A stretch of DNA of 64,000 nucleotides, from positions 767,717-831,716 of the forward strand of contig NZ_KQ948423.1 of assembly GCF_001514065.1 (NCBI RefSeq), read 5' to 3'. The notes under the pieces are model-generated. The model made no database searches. It worked only from the letters and a program-made list of their open reading frames with translations, and was not told the DNA's origin. The position numbers were made by a program, and so were the translations under genes. Numbering within the stretch: the first letter of the stretch is position 1; each line of letters opens with the position of its first letter. Positions 8,475 through 17,478 of this stretch are shown here, one piece after another. This stretch comes from Streptomyces antibioticus. GTDB lineage: Bacteria > Actinomycetota > Actinomycetes > Streptomycetales > Streptomycetaceae.

Positions 8475-10361
8475 TCACAGATGGCGGCGTCGGGTAGAGA
8501 CGTGCCGGTCGTACAGCTCTCGTGCCTTCACCGCGGACGGTCGGGTCGCGGTCTCGGCCACAGGTACATCCCACCAGGCCTGCGCCGGAGGCGCGCCCGA
8601 CACTGTGTCTGCCGTTTCGGTCTCGACGTAGACACATGTGGGAGTGTCCGCCGCGCGTGCCTGGGCGAGAGCCTCGCGCAGGTCACCCACGGTCTTCGCG
8701 CGCAACACGCGCATGCCCAGGCTGGCCGCGTTGGCGGCCAGGTCCACCGGGAGCGGGGCCCCGGTGTAGGTACCGTCGTCCGACGGGTACCGGTACGCGG
8801 TGCCGAACCGCTCGCCGCCCACCGACTCCGACAGGCCGCCGATCGAGGCGTACCCGTGGTTCTGCACGAGCAGCATCTTGATCGCGATGCCCTCCTGGAC
8901 GGCGGTCACGATCTCGGTCGGCATCATCAGATAGGTGCCGTCGCCGACGAGCGCCCAGACGTTGCGGTCGGGGGCGGCCATCTTCACGCCGATCGCGGCG
9001 GGGATCTCGTACCCCATGCAGGAGTAGCCGTACTCCAGGTGGTACTGGTCCCGGGACCGGGCCCGCCACAGTTTGTGCAGGTCGCCGGGGAGCGAGCCGG
9101 CCGCGTTGATGATGATGTCGCTCTCGTCGACGAGGGCGTCCAGGGCGCCGAGGACCTGGGGCTGGGTGGGGCGTACGTCTATCTCGTCGGCCTCGTAGCA
9201 GGCGTCGACGCGGTACTCCCAGCGCTGCTTGTCCTCGGTGTACTCGGTGACGTACGCGTCGGTGACCCGGTGGCCGTGCATCCCGAGGGCCTCGGTGAGC
9301 TCCGTGAGGCCGCTGCGGGCGTCCGCGACGAGCGGCCGGCCTGCGAGCTTGTGGCCGTCGAAGGGCGCGATGTTGAGGTTGAGGAAGCGGACGCCGGGCG
9401 TCTCGAAGAGGGTGCCGGAGGCGGTGGTGAAGTCGGTGTAGCGGGTGCCGACGCCGATCACCAGGTCGGCCTGGCGGGCGAGTTCGTTGGCGGTCGCGGT
9501 GCCGGTGTGGCCGACGCCGCCGACGTCCTGGGGGTGGTCCCAGCGCAGTGAGCCCTTGCCGGCCTGGGTGGAGGCGACGGGGATGCCGGTCGCCGCGGCG
9601 AACTCGGCGAGGGCCTCCTCGGCACGGCTGTGGTGGACGCCGCCGCCCGCGACGATGAGCGGTCGGCGGGCCGACCTGATCGTCGTGATGGCCTCCGCGA
9701 GTTCGGTCGGGTCGGCGCCCGGACGTCGTACGACCCAGGTGCGCTCGGCGAAGAACTCCTCCGGCCAGTCGTACGCCTCGGCCTGCACGTCCTGCGGGAG
9801 GGCGAGGGTGACCGCGCCCGTCTCCACCGGGTCGGTGAGGACCCGCATCGCCTGGAGGGCGGCCGGGATCAGGGCCTCCGGGCGGGTGACGCGGTCGAAG
9901 TACCGCGACACCGGGCGCAGACAGTCGTTGACGCTGAGGTCGCCGGCGTAGGGGACCTCCAGCTGCTGGAGGACCGGGTCGGCCACGCGGGTGGCGAAGA
10001 TGTCGCCGGGCAGCAGCAGGACCGGCAGGTGGTTGATCGTGGCGAGCGCGGCACCGGTGACCAGGTTGGTCGCGCCGGGGCCGATGGAGGTCGTGACGGC
10101 GTGCGTGGAGAGGCGGTTGGACTGCCTCGCGTAGCCGACCGCCGCGTGCACCATCGACTGCTCGTTGCGGCCCTGGTGGTAGGGCATGTCGTCCGCGTAC
10201 TCGACGAGCGCCTGGCCGAGCCCGGCCACGTTGCCGTGGCCGAAGATGCCCCAGGTCGCGGAGATCAACCGCTGCCGGGTGCCGTCGCGTTCGGTGTACT
10301 GGGCGGCGAGGAAGCGGACGAGCGCCTGGGCGACGGTCAGCCGGGTCGTGGTCGGAGTCAT
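8475..10361 (-). CDS. iolD: 3D-(3,5/4)-trihydroxycyclohexane-1,2-dione acylhydrolase
   Basis: 628 residues. It is a thiamine-diphosphate enzyme that opens the ring of the trione intermediate in myo-inositol breakdown. The N-terminal Pyr domain contains YARQSNRLSTHAVTTSIGPG, the central domain is NAD/FAD-like, and the C-terminal PP domain has the GDGTYLMMPTEIVTAV cofactor motif ending with NHG. The ATG at 10361 overlaps the iolB stop (ATGA), so translation is coupled. Gene order and length agree with IolD rather than acetolactate synthase. Confidence 0.93.
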   Translation of the reverse strand: MTPTTTRLTVAQALVRFLAAQYTERDGTRQRLISATWGIFGHGNVAGLGQALVEYADDMPYHQGRNEQSMVHAAVGYARQSNRLSTHAVTTSIGPGATNLVTGAALATINHLPVLLLPGDIFATRVADPVLQQLEVPYAGDLSVNDCLRPVSRYFDRVTRPEALIPAALQAMRVLTDPVETGAVTLALPQDVQAEAYDWPEEFFAERTWVVRRPGADPTELAEAITTIRSARRPLIVAGGGVHHSRAEEALAEFAAATGIPVASTQAGKGSLRWDHPQDVGGVGHTGTATANELARQADLVIGVGTRYTDFTTASGTLFETPGVRFLNLNIAPFDGHKLAGRPLVADARSGLTELTEALGMHGHRVTDAYVTEYTEDKQRWEYRVDACYEADEIDVRPTQPQVLGALDALVDESDIIINAAGSLPGDLHKLWRARSRDQYHLEYGYSCMGYEIPAAIGVKMAAPDRNVWALVGDGTYLMMPTEIVTAVQEGIAIKMLLVQNHGYASIGGLSESVGGERFGTAYRYPSDDGTYTGAPLPVDLAANAASLGMRVLRAKTVGDLREALAQARAADTPTCVYVETETADTVSGAPPAQAWWDVPVAETATRPSAVKARELYDRHVSTRRRHL

Positions 10362-11170
10362 CGGTAACCCTCCGTGTGGTCCGGGTGGAAGCAGATCCGC
10401 CACTCCCGCGTCTCCCCCGGCCCCGCCATGACGTTCAGGTAGTACATGTCGTGGTCGGGCTGGGCGATCGACGGGCCGTGCCATCCGTCGGGGACGAGGA
10501 CGGCGTCACCGGAGCGGACCTCCGCGAGGACGTCCGATCCGCCCTCACGGGAAGGGGATACGCGCTGATAGCCGATCCCGTTCGGGCCGTCGATCTCGAA
10601 GTAGTAGATCTCCTCCAACTCCGCTTCCTCGCCCGGCCGGTGCTCGTCGTGCTTGTGGGGCGGGTACGAGGACCAGTTGCCGCCGGGGGTGACGACCTCG
10701 ACGGCGATCAGCTTGTCGCAGTCGAAGGCGTCGGCGGAGGCGAAGTTGCGGACGTGGCGCAGCCGGTTGCCGCTGCCGCGTTCCTCGGTGGGGACCTCCG
10801 GCGCGGGGCCGTAGCGGGCGGGGAGTCGTCGCTCGCACTTCGCTCCTGCCAGGGCGAAGCGGCCTCCCGCGCCGGAGGCGATCGTTGCCCGGGCGTCACG
10901 GGGCACGTACGCGAAGTCGGAGACCGACGCGAACACGCTTTCCCTGCCCAGGAGTTGAAACTCCTTTTCTTCCGTTTGTACGGTACATCCGCCTTCCAGC
11001 GGAAGCACGATCCACTCGCTGTCACCGGTGGTGAAGGTGTGCGTGCCACCCGGTTCCAGCGCGACGATCCGCAGACTGCAGTACGTCCAGCCGGCCCGCT
11101 TCGGATCGATGTCCACTGTGTACAGGGCGTCGGTGGAGGAACCCTTGGGGATGTGAAGATCGTTACTCAT
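10358..11170 (-). CDS. iolB: 5-deoxy-glucuronate isomerase
   Basis: 270 residues, typical for IolB. It is a cupin-fold isomerase converting 5-deoxy-D-glucuronate to 5-dehydro-2-deoxy-D-gluconate. The metal-binding motif is seen in YPPHKHDEHRPGEEAELEEIYYF (His, His, Glu and downstream His). The first cupin repeat contains FTTGDSEWIVLPLEGG. Its stop overlaps the iolD start; the barrel-protein gene upstream ends 8 bp before. Confidence 0.92.
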   Translation of the reverse strand: MSNDLHIPKGSSTDALYTVDIDPKRAGWTYCSLRIVALEPGGTHTFTTGDSEWIVLPLEGGCTVQTEEKEFQLLGRESVFASVSDFAYVPRDARATIASGAGGRFALAGAKCERRLPARYGPAPEVPTEERGSGNRLRHVRNFASADAFDCDKLIAVEVVTPGGNWSSYPPHKHDEHRPGEEAELEEIYYFEIDGPNGIGYQRVSPSREGGSDVLAEVRSGDAVLVPDGWHGPSIAQPDHDMYYLNVMAGPGETREWRICFHPDHTEGYR

Positions 11171-11177
11171 GCGGCCC

Positions 11178-12062
11178 TCACAGGAGTCCTACGGCGGTGT
11201 CCACGGCGGCGGCGACGTCCCCGTCCGCCGGGTAGAGCAGTGAGCGTCCGACCACGAGGCCGCGGACGGTGGGGAGTTGAAGGGCGCCCCGCCACTTCTC
11301 GTACGCCCCGTCCTGGTCGTCGCCGACCTCGCCGCCCAGGAGCACGGCGGGCAGCGTGGAGGTGGCCATGACCTCGGCCATGTCGTCGGGGTTCTCGGTG
11401 ACCGGCACCTTGAGCCAGGTGTAGGCCGAACTGCCGCCCAGGCCCGAGGCGATGGCGATGGACTTGGTGACGGCCTCGGCGGAGAGGTCGTTCTTCACCT
11501 TGCCCTCGGCCGTGCGGCTGCTGATGAACGGCTCGACGAAGACGGGCAGTCGGCGTGCCGCCATGTCGTCGATGGCGCGGGCGGTGGACTCCATGGTGGT
11601 GAGGGAGCCCGGGTCGTCGTAGTCGATGCGCAGCAGCAGCTTGCCCGCGTCGAAGCCGAGCCGCTCGATGTCCTCGGCGCGGTGGCCGGTGAAGCGGTCG
11701 TCGAGTTCGAAGCTGGCGCCCTGGAGGCCACCGCGGTTCATCGAGCCCATGACGACCTTGCCGTCGAGGGCGCCGAGCAGCAGCAGGTCGTCGAGGATGT
11801 CGGCGGTCGCGAGGACGCCGTCCACGCCGGGGCGGGAGAGTGCGAGGCAGAGGCGTTCGAGCAGGTCGCCGCGGTTGGCCATGGCCTTCGGGTTGCCGCC
11901 CACGCCGAGTGCGCCCCGGGCGGGGTGATCGGCGGCGACGATCATGAGCCGGTCGGTGTCGCCGAGCAGCGGACGCCGCACGCGCCGGGCGGCGGCCTCG
12001 GCGATCGCCTCGGGGTGGCGGGTGCGCAGACGGACGAGTTCGGCGATGTCGACGGTGGTCAC
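11178..12062 (-). CDS. Cgl0159-family (beta/alpha)8-barrel protein, probable 2-deoxy-5-keto-gluconate-6-phosphate aldolase
   Basis: 294 residues from a GTG start that overlaps the iolC stop (GTGA). The sequence is a class I-like DeoC/LacD barrel with LMIVAADHPARGALG near the N-terminus, LLLRIDYDD mid-barrel and YTWLKVPV with a probable Schiff-base lysine. In actinobacterial inositol clusters this family sits where IolJ is found, so it most likely splits the phosphorylated keto-gluconate into DHAP and malonate semialdehyde. The assignment to that step is from context. Confidence 0.75.
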   Translation of the reverse strand: MTTVDIAELVRLRTRHPEAIAEAAARRVRRPLLGDTDRLMIVAADHPARGALGVGGNPKAMANRGDLLERLCLALSRPGVDGVLATADILDDLLLLGALDGKVVMGSMNRGGLQGASFELDDRFTGHRAEDIERLGFDAGKLLLRIDYDDPGSLTTMESTARAIDDMAARRLPVFVEPFISSRTAEGKVKNDLSAEAVTKSIAIASGLGGSSAYTWLKVPVTENPDDMAEVMATSTLPAVLLGGEVGDDQDGAYEKWRGALQLPTVRGLVVGRSLLYPADGDVAAAVDTAVGLL

Positions 12063-13033
12063 CGGGCGGCCTCCGCGCTGTTCGGCCGTACGGCTCCGGC
12101 GGTGATCGCCGCCTCGATCTCGGCCGGTGTCGGCATCGCGGAGCTGCACTCCAGGCGGGAGGCGACGATCGCGCCGGCCGCGTTGGCGTGCCGCATGATC
12201 TTCTCCAGGTCCCAGCCTTCGAGGAGGCCGTGGCACAGGGAGCCGCCGAAGGCGTCTCCGGCGCCGAGCCCGTTGAGGACGTCCACCGGGAGCGGCGGGA
12301 CCTCGGCGGAGGTGCCGTTCCGGTCGACCGCGAGGACGCCCTTGGGGCCCTGCTTGACGACGGCGAGCTCGACACCCGCGTCGAGGAGCGCCTCGGCGGC
12401 GGCACGGGGCTCGCGGACGCCCGTGGCGACCTCGACCTCGTCGAGGTTCCCGACCGCGACGGTGGTGTGCTTGAGGGCCTCGGCGTAGAACGGGCGGGCC
12501 GCGTCCGGGTCCTTCCAGAACATCGGCCGCCAGTCCAGGTCGAAGACCGTCGTCCCCGCCTTGGCGCGGTGGGCGAGGGCCGCGAGCGTCGCTGTACGGC
12601 TGGGCTCCTCGCTCAGGCCGGTGCCGGTGACCCAGAAGACGCGGGCCTCGCGGACGGCGTCGAGGTCGAGCTCGTGGGCGTCGATCTCCAGGTCGGGGGC
12701 CTTGGGCTGCCGGTAGAAGTACAGCGGGAAGTCGTCCGGCGGGAAGATCTCGCAGAACGTGACCGGGGTCGGCAGGCCGGGCACCGGGGTGACCCAGCGG
12801 TCGTCCACGCCGAATCCCCGCAGGGCCTCGTGGAGGTAGGTGCCGAAGGGGTCGTCGCCGGTCCGGGTGATCACCGCGGTCTGCCGTCCCAGACGGGCCG
12901 CGGCGACCGCGACGTTCGTCGCCGAGCCGCCGAGGAACTTGCCGAAGGACGACACCTGCGGCAGCGGGACGCCCGTCTGCAGCGGATAGAGGTCCACTCC
13001 GATCCGCCCCATGGTGATCAGGTCGTACGCCAT
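12059..13033 (-). CDS. iolC: 5-dehydro-2-deoxygluconokinase
   Basis: 324 residues, PfkB/ribokinase family. Signature 1 is GGSATNVAVAAARLG near residue 35, and signature 2 with the catalytic Asp is NGLGAGDAFGGSL near residue 260. It phosphorylates 2-deoxy-5-keto-D-gluconate. It is the first gene of the minus-strand operon iolC - barrel protein - iolB - iolD - mmsA. AAGGGAA lies 5-6 nt before the ATG. The promoter region upstream is shared with the divergent isomerase and holds the motifs described at 13128-13174. Confidence 0.92.
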   Translation of the reverse strand: MAYDLITMGRIGVDLYPLQTGVPLPQVSSFGKFLGGSATNVAVAAARLGRQTAVITRTGDDPFGTYLHEALRGFGVDDRWVTPVPGLPTPVTFCEIFPPDDFPLYFYRQPKAPDLEIDAHELDLDAVREARVFWVTGTGLSEEPSRTATLAALAHRAKAGTTVFDLDWRPMFWKDPDAARPFYAEALKHTTVAVGNLDEVEVATGVREPRAAAEALLDAGVELAVVKQGPKGVLAVDRNGTSAEVPPLPVDVLNGLGAGDAFGGSLCHGLLEGWDLEKIMRHANAAGAIVASRLECSSAMPTPAEIEAAITAGAVRPNSAEAAR

Positions 13034-13127
13034 CGAGTTCCCTTCATGCCGGTCGGACCCTCACGTCTCGCCCCGGACTTCGTATCGGCTCTCCACGGCT
13101 TTGTAGCCCCCGACGAGGAGCCCTGTC

Positions 13128-13174
13128 AATGTTTTGTCCAGACATTCGGACCAGCTCTTGACAGCGCTTGCTGT
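13128..13174. promoter_or_regulatory. Divergent iol control region with two motifs shared with 47655-47710
   Basis: AATGT (13128-13132) and ACATT (13142-13146) form an inverted repeat around TTGTCCAGAC (13134-13143). A second inverted repeat, ACAGC-GCTT-GCTGT, is at 13161-13174 and overlaps a TTGACA -35 candidate (13158-13163). The 12-mer AGCGCTTGCTGT and the 10-mer TTGTCCAGAC both recur upstream of the oxidoreductase operon at 47.6 kb, on the opposite strand. The near-palindrome with central GC/CG is typical of LacI-family operators. Confidence 0.65.
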
Positions 13175-13194
13175 GCGAACGGAAGCTGACCGGC

Positions 13195-14112
13195 ATGACG
13201 TCGTTGTCACCCTCTTCCTCACTGTCCCGCATCCGGATCGGGTCGGCTCCCGACTCCTGGGGTGTGTGGTTCCCCGACGACCCTCAGCAGGTCCCCTGGC
13301 AGCGCTTCCTCGACGAGGTCGCCGACTCCGGCTACGAGTGGATCGAGCTTGGCCCTTACGGGTACCTGCCGACCGATCCCACGGTGCTCACCGAGGAGGT
13401 GGGCCGGCGCGGGCTGAAGGTGTCGGCCGGCACGGTCTTCACCGGGCTGCACCACGGCGAGTCCGTCTGGGAGAAGACCTGGGCACACGTCGCCGACAAC
13501 GCGGTGCTGGCGCAGGCCGTGGGCGCGAAGCACCTCGTCGTCATCCCGTCCTTCTGGCGGGACGACAAGACCGGCGAGGTGCTGGAGTCGGACACGCTGA
13601 CGCCCGAGCAGTGGCGGAACCTGACCTCGCTGACCGAGCGGCTCGGTCAGCGGGTGCGGGAGGAGTACGGCCTCCAGATCGTCGTCCACCCGCACGCCGA
13701 CACGCACATCGACAGCGAGGAGAACGTCGTCCGGTTCCTCGACGGGACGGACTCGTCGCTGGTGTCGCTGTGCCTCGACACGGGGCACTACGCGTACTGC
13801 GGGGGCGACAGCGTGAAGCTGATCGAGACGTACGGCTCCCGGATCGGGTACCTGCATCTGAAGCAGGTCGATCCCGAGATCCTCGCCGATGTGCGGGCCA
13901 AGGGGACGCCGTTCGGGCCGGCCGTGGCGCAGGGCGTGATGTGTGAACCGCCGTCGGGGGTGCCGGCGTTGGGGCCCGTGCTGGAGGCTGCGCAGGCTTT
14001 GGACGTGGATCTGTTCGCGATCGTGGAGCAGGACATGTATCCGTGCGATCCGGACAAGCCGTTGGCTATTGCTCAGCGGACTCGGGCGTTCTTGAGGTCG
14101 TGCGGGGCGTAG
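13195..14112 (+). CDS. TIM-barrel sugar isomerase/dehydratase, IolE/IolH-like
   Basis: 305 residues. It belongs to the AP endonuclease 2-like sugar phosphate isomerase family, with the N-terminal signature IGSAPDSWGVWFPDD, metal-ligand stretches ELGPYGYLP, VVHPHADTHID, CLDTGHYAYC and YLHLKQVD. In inositol clusters this family provides inosose dehydratase (IolE) or the related IolH. It is divergent from iolC across 161 bp that carries the shared operator motifs, so co-regulation is likely. The ATG at 13195 is the first sensible start; the leader is short. No inositol dehydrogenase (iolG) is adjacent. Confidence 0.75.
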   Translation: MTSLSPSSSLSRIRIGSAPDSWGVWFPDDPQQVPWQRFLDEVADSGYEWIELGPYGYLPTDPTVLTEEVGRRGLKVSAGTVFTGLHHGESVWEKTWAHVADNAVLAQAVGAKHLVVIPSFWRDDKTGEVLESDTLTPEQWRNLTSLTERLGQRVREEYGLQIVVHPHADTHIDSEENVVRFLDGTDSSLVSLCLDTGHYAYCGGDSVKLIETYGSRIGYLHLKQVDPEILADVRAKGTPFGPAVAQGVMCEPPSGVPALGPVLEAAQALDVDLFAIVEQDMYPCDPDKPLAIAQRTRAFLRSCGA

Positions 14113-14149
14113 TGGCGCCTAATGGGGTGCCGGGGGCTGTGAGTCGGCG

Positions 14150-14203
14150 GGTGCGGGTTGTTCGTGGCCTGTCGCGCAGTTCCCCGCGCCCCTAAGGGTG
14201 TTG
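14150..14203. repeat. Dispersed palindromic repeat, copy B
   Basis: It aligns with 211-264 over about 50 bp, including GTCGCGCAGTTCCCCGCGCC and the flanking TTGC. Here it lies in the 103-bp gap between the isomerase and the AraC-like gene, ending 12 bp before that start, so it probably overlaps its promoter. Confidence 0.8.
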
Positions 14204-14215
14204 CAGCATAGGGCG

Positions 14216-15106
14216 ATGACAAGTGTCCGTTCTGGACATGGGCCCCTGGGGTCCTGGGAAGTTGCGGTTGCCCTGCCTCATGCCCGGCTCCAACCCGGTG
14301 TCATCTCGTACCGCGGCGTGCGGCTGGCCCTCGATCGGCCTCGGCGGCGGCTTGAGGCGCCCATCGGGGCGGCCACGCTGCTGTTGGGGTTCGGGGAGGC
14401 GGTGACGATCACGCGGGACGGGCGGGCGCCGGACACGTTGATGTCCGTGTACTGCGGGCCCACCACCACTCCCGCCATCGGCGAGCACAACGGGCGGCTT
14501 TCCGGGATCGAGGTGTTGCTCGCTCCCTGGGCCGCCTTCTCGTTGTTCGGGACGCCGCAGTACGAGCTCGTCAACCGGACCGTCGATCCTGATGAGTTGC
14601 CGCATGTGCTGCCGGGCAGGGTCGATGAACTCGCCTGCGCGCTGGCCGCGTTGTCGTCCTGGGGGGCCCGGTTCGGGCTGCTGGACGATGTGTTGGCGCG
14701 GTGGGCGGAGAGCGGTACGGCTCCTTCGGCTCGGGTGGTGCGGGCGTGGGCGGAGTTGGTGCGGACGGGTGGGGCGATCCCCGTGCCGCGGCTCGCCGAG
14801 GACGTCGGCTGGAGTGTGCGGCAGCTGGAGAGCCGGTTCCGGGAGCAGATCGGCCTGGGGCCGAAGGCGGCGGCGCGGGTGCTGCGGTTGCAGCGGGCGC
14901 GGCGGCTGCTGGCCGCGGGGCGGGGGCAGGCGGAGACCGCGGCGCTGTGCGGGTTCTACGACCAGGCCCATCTCAGCGGGGAGTTCAAGGCGATGACCGG
15001 CTGCACGCCTCGGGAGTTCACCCTCGCGCGAGGCGGGGCGGGCGGGGTGCCCGGTGGTGACCGGATCAGCGGTGAGGCGACGAGTCTGGTGCTCGCCGCA
15101 CCCTGA
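14216..15106 (+). CDS. AraC-family transcriptional regulator
   Basis: 296 residues. The N-terminal 150 residues are a cupin-like sensing region (YRGVRLALDRPRRRLEAPIG, then LLGFGEAVTI). The C-terminal region (about 180-275) is the two-HTH AraC domain: IPVPRLAEDVGWSVRQLESRFRE, then QAETAALCGFYDQAHLSGEFK and TPREF. It is not a close part of the inositol set and its target is unknown. The leader before ATG 14216 is dominated by the dispersed repeat. Confidence 0.8.
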   Translation: MTSVRSGHGPLGSWEVAVALPHARLQPGVISYRGVRLALDRPRRRLEAPIGAATLLLGFGEAVTITRDGRAPDTLMSVYCGPTTTPAIGEHNGRLSGIEVLLAPWAAFSLFGTPQYELVNRTVDPDELPHVLPGRVDELACALAALSSWGARFGLLDDVLARWAESGTAPSARVVRAWAELVRTGGAIPVPRLAEDVGWSVRQLESRFREQIGLGPKAAARVLRLQRARRLLAAGRGQAETAALCGFYDQAHLSGEFKAMTGCTPREFTLARGGAGGVPGGDRISGEATSLVLAAP

Positions 15107-15482
15107 TCGATGCCGAGTGCGGTTTTTTCCAAGACCCGTGCAGTTGGCTGAATGCAGTCTGTGGTCCCCGGGGGAGCTGGTGGAGCCGGGCCCGGCGCAG
15201 CGGGTCCGGCTCCACCTGTGGGGACCCTCCCGCGCGGCCCTGTCAACGCGCCGCGCCCACGCGCCCGCGTGCGCCTTTGCTGCACTCGTGTCACGAACGC
15301 CCCTTGTGTGTCACACATGTCGCGTATACGCGGGTCTTGCGTCACACGCCGCGCACAGGGCCTGACCCGCGCTCACTCTCCGTCGTTCACGGGGCACAGG
15401 CTTTGTGACGCCAGCGCAGCGCCCGGTACCCCCGACGGCCGTTCCCGGCCGCCGCCGCGGCGCGCGCAGGGAGGTGCACCTC
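15107..15482. other. 376-bp intergenic region with clustered palindromes
   Basis: No gene seen. The first half is GC-rich without clear signals. The second half contains the palindrome cluster listed separately and GGGAGGTG just before the small HTH gene. A perfect 12-bp palindrome CGCGTATACGCG is at 15321-15332. Confidence 0.6.
15286..15332. promoter_or_regulatory. Tandem palindromic operator candidates with GTGTCAC cores
   Basis: TCGTG-T-CACGA (15286-15296) and TGTGTG-T-CACACA (15305-15317) are perfect inverted repeats around a central T, with centres 20 bp apart (two helical turns). CGCGTATACGCG follows at 15321-15332. They lie about 150-200 bp upstream of a small HTH gene. Confidence 0.5.
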
Positions 15483-15683
15483 ATGACCGACCGAAGGCTC
15501 TGGTCGTACAAGGAGATCGCGGCGCACATCAAGGTGCAGCCGGACACCGTGCGGTCGTACCGCAAGCACGGGCTGCTGCCGCCGCCCGACCATGTGGAGG
15601 GCGGCAAGCCCTTCTGGTACGCGGACACCGTGCGGGCGTGGGTCGCCGCACGGCCGGGCAACCGCGGCAGACGGGAGGACTGA
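15483..15683 (+). CDS. Small helix-turn-helix protein (MerR/excisionase-like)
   Basis: 66 residues. WSYKEIAAHIKVQPDTVRSYRKHGLLPPPD is a winged-helix/MerR-type reading head, followed by a short FWYADTVRAWVAARPGN wing/helix and a basic tail. There is no sensor domain. A strong GGGAGGTG ribosome site precedes ATG 15483. It could be a DNA-binding regulator or an excisionase relative. No integrase is nearby, so a chromosomal regulator is more likely. Confidence 0.7.
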   Translation: MTDRRLWSYKEIAAHIKVQPDTVRSYRKHGLLPPPDHVEGGKPFWYADTVRAWVAARPGNRGRRED

Positions 15684-15731
15684 GCGGAAACACGGTTGCC
15701 GACCGGGAGCGCGGCCGGTGAGGATCCGTGG

Positions 15732-16295
15732 ATGAGCTTCTCCGTGAAACCCGTGCTGACCGGCGAGAAGACCGTGCTGCGTCCGTTCACGGAAGCGGAC
15801 GCGGAGGTCATGGCGGAGATCATCCGTGATCCCGAGGTCCTCCGCTTCACCGGTGGACCCGACACCGAGTTCACCCTGGACCAGCTGCGCTCCTGGTACG
15901 GCTCCCGGTCCGCCCAGACCGACCGCCTCGACCTCGCGGTCACCGACCGCGCCACCGGCGAACTCGTCGGCGAGGTGGTGCTGTACGAGTGGGACGAGCG
16001 GGCGCGCGGCTGTACGTACCGCACGCTCCTCGGGCCCCGGGGCCGTGACCGCGGCCTCGGCACCGAGGCGACGCGCCTCGTCGTCGGGTACGGCTTCGAG
16101 GAACTCGGCCTGCATCGCGTTCAGTTGGAGGTCTACGGCCACAACGCCCGGGCCCTGCGCGCCTATGAGAAGGCCGGGTTCGTGCGGGAGGGCGTCCGGC
16201 GGGAGGCCGATCTGCGGGACGGGCGGTGGGTGGACTGGGTGATCATGGCCGTGCTGGAGGAGGAGTGGGCGGCCCTCAGGTCCACGGCTCGATGA
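15732..16295 (+). CDS. GNAT acetyltransferase (RimJ/RimL type)
   Basis: 187 residues. The N-terminal [27 protein letters not shown], the acetyl-CoA loop [18 protein letters not shown] (variant Q/RxxGxG/A) and [21 protein letters not shown] are classic for this family, which acetylates protein N-termini or small amines. The start at 15732 is chosen for homology-like length; the Shine-Dalgarno is weak (GAGGA). The last 20 bp overlap the convergent alcohol dehydrogenase gene. Confidence 0.85.
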   Translation: MSFSVKPVLTGEKTVLRPFTEADAEVMAEIIRDPEVLRFTGGPDTEFTLDQLRSWYGSRSAQTDRLDLAVTDRATGELVGEVVLYEWDERARGCTYRTLLGPRGRDRGLGTEATRLVVGYGFEELGLHRVQLEVYGHNARALRAYEKAGFVREGVRREADLRDGRWVDWVIMAVLEEEWAALRSTAR

Positions 16296-17319
16296 CCGTC
16301 ACGCCGGCGCCGGGTGCCGTACCCATCGCGGCCAGCGCGGCCGGTGTCGCGGCCAGGTCGATCGTGGACGTCACCAGGAGGTCCGGCCGCAGCACCCCCG
16401 CCCGCACCAGCTCCAGCATCCCCGGGTAGGTGTGCGCGGCCATGCCGTGGCTGCCCAGGATCTCCAGTTCCAGGGCGATCGCGCGGGCCATCGGGACCGG
16501 CGTGGTGCCGTCCGCCGAGGGCAGCAGGCCGACCTGGAGGTGCCGGCCGCGGCGGCGCAGGGAGTTGACGGAGGCCGCGCAGGTGACCGGGGAGCCGAGC
16601 GCGTCCAGCGACACGTGGGCGCCGCCGCCGGTCAGTTCACGCACCGCGGCGGCCGTGTCACCGGCCCCGGACGCGTCGACTCCCGCTACCGCCCCGAACG
16701 TCCGGGCCAGTTCCAGGGCTCGGGGCGACACGTCCACCGCCACCACCCGGGCGCCGGAAGCCGCCGCGATCATCACCGCCGACAGGCCCACTCCGCCGCA
16801 GCCGTGCACCGCGACCCACTCCCCCGCCGCGACCCGCCCCTGCTGCACCACCGCCCGGAACGCGGTGGCGAACCGGCAGCCCAGGGAGGCGGCGGTGGCG
16901 AAGGAGAGGCCCTCCGGGACCGCCACCAGGTTCACGTCGGCGTGGTCCAGCGCCACGTACTGCGCGAAGGAACCCCAGTGGGTGAAGCCGGGCTGGGTCT
17001 GCCGCTCGCAGATCTGGTGGTCGCCGGCCGCGCAGGCGGCGCAGCTTCCGCAGGCGCACACGAACGGGACGGTGACGCGGTCGCCGGGGCGCCAGCCGGT
17101 GACCCGGGCGCCGACCGCCTCGACGACTCCGGCGAGTTCATGGCCGGGCACGTGCGGGAGCGTGATGTCGGGGTCGTGGCCCTGCCAGCCGTGCCAGTCG
17201 CTGCGGCACAGTCCGGTGGCCGCCACGCGGACGACGACGCCGTGCGGGGCCGGTTCCGGGTCGGGCACCTCCCGCACCTCGGCCGGCTCGCCGTACCGCT
17301 CGAACACCACTGCCCGCAT
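16276..17319 (-). CDS. Zinc-dependent alcohol dehydrogenase
   Basis: 347 residues, MDR superfamily. The catalytic zinc ligands are in [11 protein letters not shown] and [12 protein letters not shown]; the structural zinc cluster is [17 protein letters not shown]; the NAD(P) loop is [15 protein letters not shown]. The start at [10 protein letters not shown] (17319) follows GGGAG with a 6-7 nt gap; an ATG four codons upstream lacks that. The substrate is unknown. It lies downstream of the antiporter gene on the same strand, separated by a 22-bp tandem repeat. Confidence 0.88.
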   Translation of the reverse strand: MRAVVFERYGEPAEVREVPDPEPAPHGVVVRVAATGLCRSDWHGWQGHDPDITLPHVPGHELAGVVEAVGARVTGWRPGDRVTVPFVCACGSCAACAAGDHQICERQTQPGFTHWGSFAQYVALDHADVNLVAVPEGLSFATAASLGCRFATAFRAVVQQGRVAAGEWVAVHGCGGVGLSAVMIAAASGARVVAVDVSPRALELARTFGAVAGVDASGAGDTAAAVRELTGGGAHVSLDALGSPVTCAASVNSLRRRGRHLQVGLLPSADGTTPVPMARAIALELEILGSHGMAAHTYPGMLELVRAGVLRPDLLVTSTIDLAATPAALAAMGTAPGAGVTVIEPWT

Positions 17320-17364
17320 GTGCGCTCCCATCGACGTGCACGTCTGACGGGTACATCCTGACCC

Positions 17365-17474
17365 GGGACCGACGCGGGACTGCCACGGGACCGACGCGGG
17401 ACTGCCACGGGACCGACCCGGGACTGCCCCGGGGCCGACCCGGGACTGCCCCGGGGCCGACCCGGGACTGGCCC
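17365..17474. repeat. Tandem repeat, 5 x 22 bp
   Basis: Five head-to-tail 22-bp units begin at 17365, 17387, 17409, 17431 and 17453. The consensus is GGG(A/G)CCGAC(G/C)CGGGACTGCC. It fills the gap between the antiporter stop (17479) and the dehydrogenase start. The GGGACTG core recurs in the repeat at 52 kb. Confidence 0.95.
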
Positions 17475-17478
17475 GGCA

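Noticed and set aside
15483..15683. Excisionase of an integrated element
   Set aside because: No integrase, tRNA attachment site or direct repeats flank it.
17365..17474. CRISPR-like array
   Set aside because: The 22-bp units are head to tail with no unique spacers, and no cas genes are present. The same applies to the arrays at 47.8, 49.1, 52.1, 55.4 and 57.1 kb.
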